The notes: generated by a model not told the origin, from the sequence alone. DNA of 64,000 nucleotides from Bifidobacterium breve (GCA_945890205.1 CAMDCL010000002.1:18195-82194); one strand, 5' to 3'. Counted from the first letter of the stretch, positions 44,993 to 53,413 are shown. A program made the numbers and translations.

Positions 44993-46207
44993 ATGACTAC
45001 TGATTTATATGCCCTCGGGATGCGAGCACGTAATGCAATTTACGCCTCCTTCTTTCTGTTGGGCTTTCTAGGTCTTGCATGGATCCCACGCATTCCAGAG
45101 ATCAAGGACTCATTAAGTCTTAGTGATGGCCAATTTGGCTTAGTTTTATTGGCGAGCACAGTTGGCTCTATTCCTGGAGCACAGATTGCAGGAAGAGCGG
45201 TTCACTCCTTTTCATCCAAGCTTGTAGTGCGCATCGCTGGAGCGTTGCTTCCAGTAGGTGTCTTTGTCATTGGCATAGCCGATACTGTGCAGCTTTTATT
45301 GTTAGGGCTTTTCATTACCGGTTTTAACGTTGCATTTATGGATATTGCGATTAATGGCCAAGCTGTTGAGATTGAGAAACACACTAAAGGCCGATGGATG
45401 TCTAGCTTTCATGGTTTCTGGAGCATTGGTGCCTTTGCTGCAACCTTAATTGGCGGATTAATCGCAAACTTTGTTTCCCCCAGAGACAACTTAATTGCAA
45501 TCGCTGCAATTGGTTTGTTTGCATTTCAGTTTATTGCACATTATATGTTGCCTGCAGAACATGATGGTCACCTAGGCGAGCCAGGGAAAGATGATGCCGG
45601 CAAGGTTTCACTGTTTGGTAAAGAATCTTTAATTTTGTGGGCACTAGGAATCGGGTTGATGTGTTCTTTAATCCCCGAAGGCGGTGCCTACGAGTGGAGC
45701 GGAATTCTCTTGCAGGATCACATGGGTATCGGCAAAGGCTTAAACGCTGCAGCTGCGACAACCTTTTCGCTAGCAATGATCGCAAGCCGTTTGCTGGGGG
45801 ATCGTGCATTTGAAAAGTGGGGTCATGTAAACACTGTTAAATATGGTGGTTACCTTGGTGGCAGTTTGTGGGGTATTGGATTGTTTGTAGGAATGTCTAT
45901 CTCTGATTCCTATCCGACCGCTGGTCTAATAATTGTTTGCTTAGGTTTTGGTGCTGCCGGTTTTGGAATGGGTCCATTCTTTCCTGCATTTAACCTAGCC
46001 GCCGCATCAATTCCAGGCATCGCACCATCTGTTGGCTTAGCTCGCGTCGGTTTGATTGCGATCGCCTCATACTTTGGCGGACCAACTCTCATTGGTTTAC
46101 TAGCTGAAGTCACTTCGCTACCTGTTGCTTTTGCTTTCCCTGTTGCTCTTTACATAATTGTTGGATTGCAATCTAAATACATCAAGGTACGTTCGCTTAA
46201 GCAATAA
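44993..46207 (+). CDS. major facilitator superfamily transporter (YbjJ-like)
   Basis: 404 residues, about twelve membrane helices. It begins RNAIYASFFLLGFLGLAWIPRIPEIKDSLSLSDGQFGLVLLASTVGSIPGAQIAGRAV-like, a pattern of the YbjJ group of MFS proteins whose substrates are unclear. ATG at 44993; TAGGCT lies nine bases upstream and a short AGGA may serve as ribosome site. The last 11 bases overlap the convergent TSUP gene. Confidence 0.87.
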   Translation: MTTDLYALGMRARNAIYASFFLLGFLGLAWIPRIPEIKDSLSLSDGQFGLVLLASTVGSIPGAQIAGRAVHSFSSKLVVRIAGALLPVGVFVIGIADTVQLLLLGLFITGFNVAFMDIAINGQAVEIEKHTKGRWMSSFHGFWSIGAFAATLIGGLIANFVSPRDNLIAIAAIGLFAFQFIAHYMLPAEHDGHLGEPGKDDAGKVSLFGKESLILWALGIGLMCSLIPEGGAYEWSGILLQDHMGIGKGLNAAAATTFSLAMIASRLLGDRAFEKWGHVNTVKYGGYLGGSLWGIGLFVGMSISDSYPTAGLIIVCLGFGAAGFGMGPFFPAFNLAAASIPGIAPSVGLARVGLIAIASYFGGPTLIGLLAEVTSLPVAFAFPVALYIIVGLQSKYIKVRSLKQ

Positions 46208-46943
46208 CCCATGTCTGTAGCAGGGTAAAGATTGCAATCGCATATAGAAGGATTGCAAAGGCTTTTTTCAGTATTACAGGGTTAACCTGTCCGCTCTTTA
46301 TTGAGGCTAGACGAGCAACAATTACAGCCGCTACCGCCATTGCCAAGGGAATTACCCAGTTAACATCATCCCAGCTTTGGTAGTGGCCAAAGAATGCGGT
46401 GATGGAGTTAATTGCGATAATGGCAAGGGATGTCCCTGCAGCTTTTGCTGGCGGCACCTTAAAGAATAAAACCAAGATTGGTATTGCAAGAAATCCGCCA
46501 CCGATTCCAAACAACCCTGTGATCATTCCGATGATTAAAGAGATCAAAATCAGCCAGAACAATGGAACCTTCTTTTCGGTGCCAGCAACCGGTTTTATGA
46601 GCATCGTTGTTCCAGCGGTGATCAGCACTATCGCTAATCCAGTGGTGAGGACCGAGCTACTTATGCGGTAGACCAGGATAGAAAAACCTATGTTGGTACT
46701 GAGCCCCAGAGCCCAAATAGTGAGAGCTTCCTTAAAAAGCACCTCGTTATTTTTAATCTTTGGCAATAACCCGGAGATTGCGGCGGTCAATACAACAGCC
46801 AAGGCTGCGGTAGTTGCGGTTTGAGGAGTAAAGTCAAAGATGTAAAGAAGAATTGGAACGGCGAGCATCGCTCCACCTGCACCTATGAATCCCAGCACCG
46901 CTCCAATAAATCCGCCTGCAAGTAATCCACCGATGATTTCCAT
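46197..46943 (-). CDS. TSUP (TauE/SafE) family permease
   Basis: 248 residues, about eight membrane helices, with the duplicated family motif: GFIGAVLGFIGAGGAMLAVPILLYIFDFTPQTATTAALAVV near the N-terminus and GMITGLFGIGGGFLAIPILVLFFKVPPAKAAGTSLAII in the second half. TSUP proteins move sulfite, sulfonates or other organic anions; the substrate is unassigned. The ATG at 46943 is preferred over a TTG at 46961 on domain alignment; neither has a ribosome site. Overlaps the MFS gene by 11 bases. Confidence 0.87.
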   Translation of the reverse strand: MEIIGGLLAGGFIGAVLGFIGAGGAMLAVPILLYIFDFTPQTATTAALAVVLTAAISGLLPKIKNNEVLFKEALTIWALGLSTNIGFSILVYRISSSVLTTGLAIVLITAGTTMLIKPVAGTEKKVPLFWLILISLIIGMITGLFGIGGGFLAIPILVLFFKVPPAKAAGTSLAIIAINSITAFFGHYQSWDDVNWVIPLAMAVAAVIVARLASIKSGQVNPVILKKAFAILLYAIAIFTLLQTWVIA

Positions 46944-46959
46944 TGGGTCATCATGGTGC

Positions 46960-46994
46960 AAAAAAGCCCGCCGGCATAAAACCGACGGGCTTTT
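46960..46994 (-). terminator. rho-independent terminator of doxX
   Basis: Inverted repeat with arms AAAAGCCCGTCGG and CCGGCGGGCTTTT (one mismatch) and a 7-base loop; on the minus strand it ends in six T. It sits 29 bases after the doxX stop and before the TSUP start. Confidence 0.85.
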
Positions 46995-47023
46995 CTTATT
47001 GAATTTTAGGTTAACAGCTCCTA

Positions 47024-47437
47024 TTACAGATCGAAGAATGCACCTGTTACTGATGGACCAAAATCTGTACCAGTTGCTATTAGTGCAAAGATGATCAGAG
47101 CAGCACCAGCAAGTGAGAGGTTCTTGAAGAAGCTGATTGACTCATTTTGCTTAGCTGTTGCATCTGTTTCCTTCCAGAATGCGTGCATCAAGAATGATGT
47201 TGGGATCAGGAATAGCGCGATCAGTAGTGCGCCTAGATCTGCGTAAACGCCAAATGCGATGTAGAGACCACCGACGAGGATCATCAAACCTGATAGGACC
47301 ACGCCAAACTTTGCTGCTGGAACCTTCTTGTACTGGGCGTAGCCGGTCATCGCCTCAAGCTTGGTGAGGTGTGAAACTCCAGATGAGATGAAGAGCAAGG
47401 CGAAAAGTATGCGACCGATGATGAGGACTATGTCCAT
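47024..47437 (-). CDS. DoxX family membrane protein
   Basis: 137 residues with four predicted membrane helices; GRILFALLFISSGVSHLTKLEAMTGYA is the DoxX N-terminal pattern. Family members take part in poorly defined redox or quinone-linked functions. An AGGAG ribosome site lies six bases before the ATG, so it has a real 5' leader. It is a single-gene unit ended by a terminator at 46960-46994. Confidence 0.85.
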   Translation of the reverse strand: MDIVLIIGRILFALLFISSGVSHLTKLEAMTGYAQYKKVPAAKFGVVLSGLMILVGGLYIAFGVYADLGALLIALFLIPTSFLMHAFWKETDATAKQNESISFFKNLSLAGAALIIFALIATGTDFGPSVTGAFFDL

Positions 47438-47559
47438 TGAGACTCCTTGAGATATTGGTTGATTGTGAACTTACTGGGTAATAGTAGTTGAAATTTCAAC
47501 TAATTTTGACCACGACACCCCCACGCACTTGCCATTTGTCGGTGGGAAGGGCTACTTTT

Positions 47560-47573
47560 CGAACATCTGTTCG
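47560..47573 (+). promoter_or_regulatory. LexA-binding SOS box of the dnaE2-dinB operon
   Basis: Perfect palindrome CGAAC-ATCT-GTTCG, matching the Gram-positive/actinobacterial LexA consensus CGAACN4GTTCG and extending two more symmetrical bases each side (TTCGAA...TTCGAA). It lies 33 bases before the first gene of the translesion synthesis operon. The rest of 47438-47605 shows no other element I recognise. Confidence 0.9.
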
Positions 47574-47605
47574 AATACCCACAGCTGTGAAAGGTCTACC
47601 CAGAA

Positions 47606-47887
47606 ATGTCAGCCATGCAGGTTAACCCCGCCCTCGATGTCACTATCGATGGGGCAACAACTCCTATCGAGTTCACCTATAAAGGAAAACGGTTTCGCAT
47701 CCATGCGGTGTTATCTCGTTGGTGTGAAGCGGGTGGTTGGTGGAATCGAATCAGCGATGGAAGGTATCGCCCCGATGATCAGGCACGGGCTGTCTGGAGA
47801 GTAGAGGCGGCACCTATTGGTGCGCTGACAACCTTTGAACTAGAGCGTGATGAAGTAACAGGTCAGTGGATTATTCGTAAGGTATGA
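47606..47887 (+). CDS. DUF6504 family protein of the SOS mutagenesis operon
   Basis: 93 residues, basic and aromatic-rich (FTYKGKRFRIHAVLSRWCEAGGWWNRISDGR, WRVEAAPIG, FELERDEVTGQWIIRKV). Homologues sit directly before dnaE2 in actinobacteria, often after imuB; function unknown. ATG at 47606, with another in-frame ATG at 47615 possible. Its stop overlaps the dnaE2 start by 4 bases. The nearby SOS box makes it the first gene of the damage-induced unit. Confidence 0.85.
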   Translation: MSAMQVNPALDVTIDGATTPIEFTYKGKRFRIHAVLSRWCEAGGWWNRISDGRYRPDDQARAVWRVEAAPIGALTTFELERDEVTGQWIIRKV

Positions 47888-50800
47888 GCTTTATTCATCT
47901 CAATGTTGCCAGCGGGTATTCGTTGAAATACGGAACAACCCACCCCCATGATCTAGTCCAACGTGCAGCAGAGTTTGAAATGCCAGCGTTAGCGCTAACA
48001 GATCGTGATGGGTTAGCTGGTGCCATCCGTTTTACTCAAAGTTGTGTTGATTACGGGATCGCACCCATCATCGGAGTCAATTGCGCCATTGATCTGGGGC
48101 CAACAAAATTTGGATTGGGCAAAGGTCGCATCACCTTGCTGGCACATAGTGATGGGGGATGGCGCTCGCTGTGCAGATTGATGACATCGCTAACAATGAC
48201 TAGCCAAACTCGTGTGCCAGTTCTGACCTTAGATTTTTTACAACAGTTCAGTAACTACAGCACCAATGTTTATGCCATGCATGGCCCCGAAGCACCTATC
48301 AGCGATGCGATACAAAACCATCGCTTTGATCAAGCCTTACATATCTTTAATCAAACCCGTGATCTATTTGCCAATAATGCGATTGAATGCGTTTCACACC
48401 TAGTCGCAGGCCGCGGACCCCGCTCTACCGAGCATGCAGCGCGATCTTTAATCTTTGCCCGTGACAATGATATTGATGCGGTTATCACCAACGCTGTGCG
48501 TATGAAGGATCGCACCGATGGGCCGGTGGCAGATGTTTTAGATTGTGTGCGACAACTAGTTCCATTGCATGATCGCCACATTGAACGACGCAACGCTGAA
48601 GGATTTTTGAAATCAAGTGATGAGATGATTTCTTTGGCTGCCGAAATCGCACGGGCTGCAGGAGAACGAACACCGCGTGCACTGTTAAAGACAACGCGCG
48701 AATGGGCTGAACGCTCACTGCTCTCACCACAACGAGATATCGGTTTAGGGGGAGCCCACCTGCCAGAGCCCCATGTTGTAGGCGTCAATACCGCCCAAGA
48801 GATGCGTACCTTGCTGCGTTCTCGCAGTGAAGCCGGAATCAACTGGCGCTACAACAGCAGCGATCAGATCAGCAAAGCACGTGCACGTTTAGATGATGAA
48901 CTCGCAACCGTTGCAACACTTGGTTACGAGTCCTACTTTTTAACCGTTGCAGATATTGCAGATATGGCACGGGATGCCGGAATCCGTGTTGCAGCTCGCG
49001 GCAGCGGTGCAGGCTCCTTGATCTGTCACTTACTTGGAATCTCAGGTGTAGATCCGATGCAACATGGTTTATTGATGGAGCGTTTTTGCTCTCCCTTGCG
49101 CAGAGCCTTGCCAGATATCGATATCGATGTCGAATCTGCCCGGCGGCTCGAAATTTATGACATGGTCTTTAAAAGGTATGGCGATAGCAATTGGAGATCA
49201 CCTGCCAATCAATCACGGTGCGCAGTTGTTGCAATGGTCGATACCTATCGTGCCCGCCACGCAATCCGTGATGCAGGAGCAGCCCTTGGTTTACCCGGCA
49301 TGGAGATCGATATGTTGGCCAAATCCATGCCACATGTACGTGCCCGCAATATCGCAGCAACCCTTGAATCCTTGCCTGAACTTCGAAAGATAAATACATC
49401 TACGCCATTGATGGCGGCAACAATTGAGATGGCACAACGCCTAGATGGCCTGCCACGCCACCTTGCGATGCATCCATGTGCGATTGTTTTATCAGATGGT
49501 GGTTTTCTAGATCGCGCACCATTGATGAGCAGCGCTGGTGGTTACCCAATGGTCGCCTTTGATAAGGATGATGTTGAAGCGGTTGGGTTATTAAAGCTAG
49601 ATGTCTTAGGTGTTCGGATGCAATCAACTATTGCTTACTCCATGAAAGAGATCGAACGAGTTCACAAAGAGATAGTTGATATTGATGCGGTTGCGCTAGA
49701 TGACACAGCAACTTATGAGTTAATTCAATCAACGAGAACCCTTGGAATCTTTCAGGTGGAAAGCCCAGGACAGCGCGAACTTGTTGGAAAACTCGCACCC
49801 AAAACCTTTACCGATTTAATTATTGATATCTCTCTGTTTAGACCAGGGCCGGTTAAGAGCGACATGATCACGCCATTTCTTAAGGCTCGTCATGGGTGGA
49901 GCCCAGCACAGATAATTCACCCTGATTTATATGAGATTTTGGCCCATACCGAAGGTGTTGTTGTCTTCCATGAACAGGTTATTCAGATCATCGCAACGAT
50001 GACCGGGGTTTCATTGGCAACGGCTGATGAAAAACGCAGATCGCTAGGAGACCGCGCAGGTCAACAAGAAGTGTGTGATTGGTTCTTTCCTGCAGCAACT
50101 GCCAAGGGGTATGAGCTACCAATCATTCAAGAGATCTGGGATGTGCTGCGCGCCTTTGCATCCTTTGGTTTTTGCAAAGCACATGCTGCAGCCTTTGCGC
50201 TGCCTACATATCAATCGGCTTGGCTTAAGACCCATTACCCGGCAGCCTTTCTTGCAGCTGTCTTAACCCATGATCCCGGTATGTACCCCAAGCGTTTAAT
50301 TGTTGATGAGGCCAGGCAGATGGGGATCACCATCGCACCGATTGATGTCAACGCATCTGATGCGGTGTATCGGGTTGAAGATCATGGCAACGCGATCCGT
50401 ATCGCCTTATCAACTGTTGGTGGAATTAGTGATGGGGAAGTTCAATCAATTATCGCCGGTCGTCCTTACATCGACTTAAATGATTTTGTGCGCAGATCTG
50501 GGTGCAGCACACCGGTTACTGAAAGTTTGATTCTTACAGGTGGCTTTGATTCGCTGCATGCCGATGTCAATCGACGGGATCTATTGCTTCATTTTTCTGA
50601 TTTACAAAAATCACCCAGCGCTGCCATCTCTGGCGCGCAGATGAACTTGGGGTTTGATCCACCGGCGTTGATCAGCAGTGGGTTACCTGCAATGACCGCA
50701 GCTGAAAGCGTGAAGCACGAGATCGATCGATTAGGAATTGATATGTCCCGCCATATGATCGAGTTTTACGGTCAGTTCCTTAACGCAATCGGTGCGGTTC

Positions 50801-51126
50801 GCTCTAGCGATCTGCTGAAGCAGCGATCCCAATCATCGGTGTTAGTTGCAGGGATCAAGGTAGCGATGCAGACACCACCGGTGCGTTCGGGTAAGCGTGT
50901 CATTTTCCTCACCCTTGATGATGGATATGGTTGCAGTGATTCAACATTTTTCACCGATGTCCAAGGCGAGTACGCCAATGTTTTGTATTCGACCTCGTTA
51001 CTACTTGTTCGAGGTGTCACCCGTCGCACAGGTGCCAGAGGCATCTCTATCAGGGCTACCGGGGCTTGGGATTTACGTGCCGCTTACGAAAGTTGGAGCG
51101 CTAAACAAAGTACGCTCGCAATATGA
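47884..51126 (+). CDS. dnaE2: error-prone DNA polymerase III alpha subunit DnaE2
   Basis: C-family polymerase for translesion synthesis, 1080 residues as usual for DnaE2. N-terminal PHP domain (FIHLNVASGYSLKYGTTHPHDLV; LALTDRDGLAGAIRF), polymerase core with the catalytic-Asp motif ALPDIDIDVESARR near residue 409, AARGSGAGSLICHLLGI and the finger region LFRPGPVKSDMITPFL, plus an OB fold near the C-terminus. The DnaE2-type short PHP variants are visible (HLNVAS rather than HLHTHT). Coupled by 4-base overlaps to DUF6504 upstream and dinB downstream. Confidence 0.95.
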   Translation: MSFIHLNVASGYSLKYGTTHPHDLVQRAAEFEMPALALTDRDGLAGAIRFTQSCVDYGIAPIIGVNCAIDLGPTKFGLGKGRITLLAHSDGGWRSLCRLMTSLTMTSQTRVPVLTLDFLQQFSNYSTNVYAMHGPEAPISDAIQNHRFDQALHIFNQTRDLFANNAIECVSHLVAGRGPRSTEHAARSLIFARDNDIDAVITNAVRMKDRTDGPVADVLDCVRQLVPLHDRHIERRNAEGFLKSSDEMISLAAEIARAAGERTPRALLKTTREWAERSLLSPQRDIGLGGAHLPEPHVVGVNTAQEMRTLLRSRSEAGINWRYNSSDQISKARARLDDELATVATLGYESYFLTVADIADMARDAGIRVAARGSGAGSLICHLLGISGVDPMQHGLLMERFCSPLRRALPDIDIDVESARRLEIYDMVFKRYGDSNWRSPANQSRCAVVAMVDTYRARHAIRDAGAALGLPGMEIDMLAKSMPHVRARNIAATLESLPELRKINTSTPLMAATIEMAQRLDGLPRHLAMHPCAIVLSDGGFLDRAPLMSSAGGYPMVAFDKDDVEAVGLLKLDVLGVRMQSTIAYSMKEIERVHKEIVDIDAVALDDTATYELIQSTRTLGIFQVESPGQRELVGKLAPKTFTDLIIDISLFRPGPVKSDMITPFLKARHGWSPAQIIHPDLYEILAHTEGVVVFHEQVIQIIATMTGVSLATADEKRRSLGDRAGQQEVCDWFFPAATAKGYELPIIQEIWDVLRAFASFGFCKAHAAAFALPTYQSAWLKTHYPAAFLAAVLTHDPGMYPKRLIVDEARQMGITIAPIDVNASDAVYRVEDHGNAIRIALSTVGGISDGEVQSIIAGRPYIDLNDFVRRSGCSTPVTESLILTGGFDSLHADVNRRDLLLHFSDLQKSPSAAISGAQMNLGFDPPALISSGLPAMTAAESVKHEIDRLGIDMSRHMIEFYGQFLNAIGAVRSSDLLKQRSQSSVLVAGIKVAMQTPPVRSGKRVIFLTLDDGYGCSDSTFFTDVQGEYANVLYSTSLLLVRGVTRRTGARGISIRATGAWDLRAAYESWSAKQSTLAI

Positions 51127-52307
51127 GCGCAGATGAAAAGCCAACCCAGGCAACGATTCTGCATGTCGATATGGATGCCTTCTTCGCATCGGTTGCCGAA
51201 AAAGATAACCCCGAGCTAAAGGGCAAAGCGGTTGTCATCGGAATGGGTGCACGTGGAGTTGTCTCTGCAGCAAATTACGAGGCGCGCAAATTTGGTATTC
51301 ACTCTGCGATGCCGGTCGGGCAGGCACGTCGCTTAGCGCCCCATGCAATCTTCTTGCCAGTTGATATGGCTCGGTACCAAGAAGTCTCTGGTCACATTAT
51401 GGAGATCTTTGAGAGCTTTACCCCTAACGTTGAACCGGTCTCAGTTGATGAAGCCTTTCTCGATGTAACAGGTGCAAAGAAGTTGTTAGGTACGGGCCGT
51501 GAAATCGCTGCCGCAATCCGCGCCAAGGTTGAAGCACAAGAGGGGATTACATGCTCTGTTGGTATTGCACCATCAAAGTTTATTGCAAAGTTAGCATCAA
51601 CACATTGCAAACCTAATGGCATGCTTGAAATCACCAGTGATCGAATTCTTGAGTTTTTACATCCGCTACCAATATCTGCAATGTGGGGGGTAGGGCCAAA
51701 GACGGCAGAAGTGCTAGAACGCTTAGGACTTCGGACAATTGAAGATATTGCAAAGCTTCCACGTACAACATTAATCCGTGCGGTAGGAGAAGCGGCAGGT
51801 GCCACCTTGCATGAACTGTCGTGGGGTCGTGATTACCGCGATGTCGCACCACACGATGTTGAAAAAAGTATTAGCGCTGCAGAAACCTTTGCTAGAGATC
51901 TCGATAACCCTGAAGAGATTTTGCGGGAATACCTGCGTCTTTGTGAGCGCGCAACATCACGGTTGCGCGACAAGGGATTGTTTGCAAAGACGATCTCAAT
52001 CAAGGTTCGCTTTGGAGATTTCTCAACGATCAATCGTTCAAAGACTTTGCCGCTTCCGATCGATGGCACCCACGATGTATATGAAGTTGTGAAAGCCTTA
52101 TATCAAGGGCTACATATCGAGCGGGCACGTTTGCGTTTGGTGGGAGTATCCCTAGAGAGTTTGAGTGAGAGCGCTCCTGTTCAGCTGGTGTTAGGTGAGC
52201 GTGAAAAGGGGTGGCGCGAGGCGGAAACGGCAATGGATAAGGCCCGTGAGCGCTTTGGTGATGGCTCGGTGCGTCCAGCCCGCCTGATCACACCCGAAGA
52301 TGAGTAG
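51123..52307 (+). CDS. dinB: DNA polymerase IV (Y family), in the dnaE2 operon
   Basis: 394 residues. Catalytic acidic residues are intact: HVDMDAFFASV and SVDEAFLDVTGAKKL. Other motifs are SCSVGIAPSKFIAKLAS-like (TCSVGIAPSKFIAKLAST), the helix-hairpin-helix WGVGPKTAEVLERLGL, and a C-terminal little finger; a likely clamp-binding QLVLG occurs near the end. It overlaps dnaE2 by 4 bases. Most dnaE2 operons carry ImuB, a Y-family protein without catalytic residues; here an active-looking DinB takes that position. Confidence 0.94.
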   Translation: MSADEKPTQATILHVDMDAFFASVAEKDNPELKGKAVVIGMGARGVVSAANYEARKFGIHSAMPVGQARRLAPHAIFLPVDMARYQEVSGHIMEIFESFTPNVEPVSVDEAFLDVTGAKKLLGTGREIAAAIRAKVEAQEGITCSVGIAPSKFIAKLASTHCKPNGMLEITSDRILEFLHPLPISAMWGVGPKTAEVLERLGLRTIEDIAKLPRTTLIRAVGEAAGATLHELSWGRDYRDVAPHDVEKSISAAETFARDLDNPEEILREYLRLCERATSRLRDKGLFAKTISIKVRFGDFSTINRSKTLPLPIDGTHDVYEVVKALYQGLHIERARLRLVGVSLESLSESAPVQLVLGEREKGWREAETAMDKARERFGDGSVRPARLITPEDE

Positions 52308-52327
52308 CGGGTAGGCAAAAACTGTTC

Positions 52328-52333
52328 TATTGT
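52328..52333 (+). promoter_or_regulatory. -10 element for leaderless DUF3040 gene
   Basis: TATTGT ends six bases before the ATG at 52340. No ribosome binding site. Confidence 0.6.
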
Positions 52334-52339
52334 GGGGTT

Positions 52340-52693
52340 ATGCCATTATCCGATCGTGAAAAGCGCCTCTTGGAAGAGATGGAGGCTGCTCTTTTAACAG
52401 AAGATCCACGCCTAGTTTCCGCTCTTTCAGCAAAGGGACCGGTTTCACCATCTCGCAACCGCATCGTGGTTGGCGCGGGGTTAATCCTGCTTGGCTTGGT
52501 CACCCTCTTTGGCGGGTTGATCTCACAGATGACACCTATTGGAATCCTTGGCTTTGTAATCGCTCTGGGCGGGGTCATTACAGGGATCTCATCGATCTCA
52601 CCTATGGTCCGCGGCGCTCGCAAGCCTTCATCACGGACAAATTTAAGCGCTCGCCTTGAGCAACGTTGGGATAACCGCTCCAACGAGGAGTAA
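52340..52693 (+). CDS. DUF3040 membrane protein
   Basis: 117 residues. N-terminal LSDREKRLLEEMEAALLTEDPRLVSAL is the DUF3040 signature, followed by two membrane helices (VVGAGLILLGLVTLFGGLI; GILGFVIALGGVITGISSI) and a basic tail. Conserved in actinobacteria immediately upstream of mraZ and the division cluster; function unknown. Single-gene unit with its own -10 and terminator. Confidence 0.9.
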   Translation: MPLSDREKRLLEEMEAALLTEDPRLVSALSAKGPVSPSRNRIVVGAGLILLGLVTLFGGLISQMTPIGILGFVIALGGVITGISSISPMVRGARKPSSRTNLSARLEQRWDNRSNEE

Positions 52694-52714
52694 ATCCCCG
52701 CATAGCTCCACCTC

Positions 52715-52741
52715 AAGCCCCTCCATGTGAGGGGCTTTTTT
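52715..52741 (+). terminator. rho-independent terminator after the DUF3040 gene
   Basis: AAGCCCCTC-CATGT-GAGGGGCTT followed by a T-run. It isolates the division cluster from the upstream gene. Confidence 0.9.
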
Positions 52742-52753
52742 CATGCCCGCATG

Positions 52754-52839
52754 GTGGGGGGAGATGTGGGCAACATGGTTGAAAAGGGCTAAAAGTGGGA
52801 AAAGGTGGTTGAAAAAGGGGAAAAGTGGAGTAAAGTGGG
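52754..52839 (+). promoter_or_regulatory. array of MraZ-box repeats with 10-base period
   Basis: GTGG(G/A) cores recur at 52754, 52766, 52795, 52805, 52825 and 52835, with degenerate copies (TGG or GGG) near 52775, 52785 and 52815, that is one per helical turn on the same face. The best units read AAAGTGGGG or AAAAGTGGA. MraZ of E. coli binds TGGGN repeats with 10-base spacing and mollicute MraZ binds AAAGTGG-type repeats. The array overlaps the predicted mraZ promoter, consistent with autoregulation. Confidence 0.8.
52809..52836 (+). promoter_or_regulatory. mraZ promoter (TTGAAA-16-TAAAGT)
   Basis: TTGAAA at 52809-52814 and TAAAGT at 52831-52836, spaced 16 bases. The start would lie near 52843, giving a leader of about 35 bases with a GGAAGGGGG ribosome site. 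The -10 lies inside an MraZ box. Confidence 0.6.
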
Positions 52840-52877
52840 GAATTAAGAGGGCAAACCTGGGGAAGGGGGCGCTGAAA

Positions 52878-53309
52878 ATGTTTCTAGGCACCCACGAGCC
52901 ACGTCTTGATGACAAAGGTCGATTAATCCTTCCCGCCAAATTCCGCGAAGAGTTAGCAGCAGGTTTAGTAATTACTAAAGGACAAGAACGTTGTCTTTAT
53001 GTTTTTCCATCAAATGAGTTTTCAGTAATTACAGAGACGCTAAAACAAGCGCCAGTCACTGCTAAATCAGCACGTGATTACAGCCGTGTGATGTTTGCTG
53101 GCGCACACGATGAAATTCCTGATCGTCAAGGTCGCGTAACAATTCCGCAATCACTTCGTACATATGCAGGATTAGAAAAAGAGTGCGTTGTTATTGGTGC
53201 AAACACTCGCGTTGAAATTTGGGACGCAACTTCTTGGAATGAATATTTGGCAGATCGTGAAAAGAGCTTCGCTGATGTTTCAGAGGAGGTCTTTCCAGGT
53301 TTGTTCTAA
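52878..53309 (+). CDS. mraZ: division/cell-wall cluster regulator MraZ
   Basis: 143 residues, the usual length, from the ATG at 52878 ([25 protein letters not shown]). Two AbrB-like swapped-hairpin repeats carry the DxxGR motifs: DDKGRLILP and DRQGRVTIP. It is a dodecameric DNA-binding repressor of its own operon in E. coli. A longer in-frame extension back to 52743 runs through the operator array and is rejected. The mraW-type RNA structure begins at its stop codon. Confidence 0.95.
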   Translation: MFLGTHEPRLDDKGRLILPAKFREELAAGLVITKGQERCLYVFPSNEFSVITETLKQAPVTAKSARDYSRVMFAGAHDEIPDRQGRVTIPQSLRTYAGLEKECVVIGANTRVEIWDATSWNEYLADREKSFADVSEEVFPGLF

Positions 53310-53413
53310 CTCTCATTTGTGGCCACTGCCGACCCTTCGAACGTAGCGACGCCCCTTCCCCGGCGCCGTTACAACACAAAGATCCGTCGGCCGGCAGTGA
53401 CCAGAGATGAGAG
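53310..53413 (+). ncRNA. mraW-type structured RNA leader between mraZ and rsmH
   Basis: A long-range stem pairs CTCTCAT (53310) with ATGAGAG (53407-53413), then GGCCACTGCC with GGCAGTGACC and GAC with GTC, enclosing a conserved-looking apical part with CCCCTTCCCCGGCGCC. Position and layout match the actinobacterial mraW RNA motif, a candidate cis-regulator of the cluster. It leaves 68 bases before the rsmH ATG. Confidence 0.8.

Noticed and set aside
47529-47804. A 91-residue reading frame overlapping the DUF6504 gene in another frame.
   Set aside because: It has no domain resemblance and crosses the SOS box; the DUF6504 frame is conserved and coupled to dnaE2.
52743-52877. In-frame N-terminal extension of mraZ by 45 residues.
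   Set aside because: The extension translates the operator repeats into Trp/Lys/Gly-rich sequence unlike MraZ. The ATG at 52878 gives the family length and has a ribosome site.
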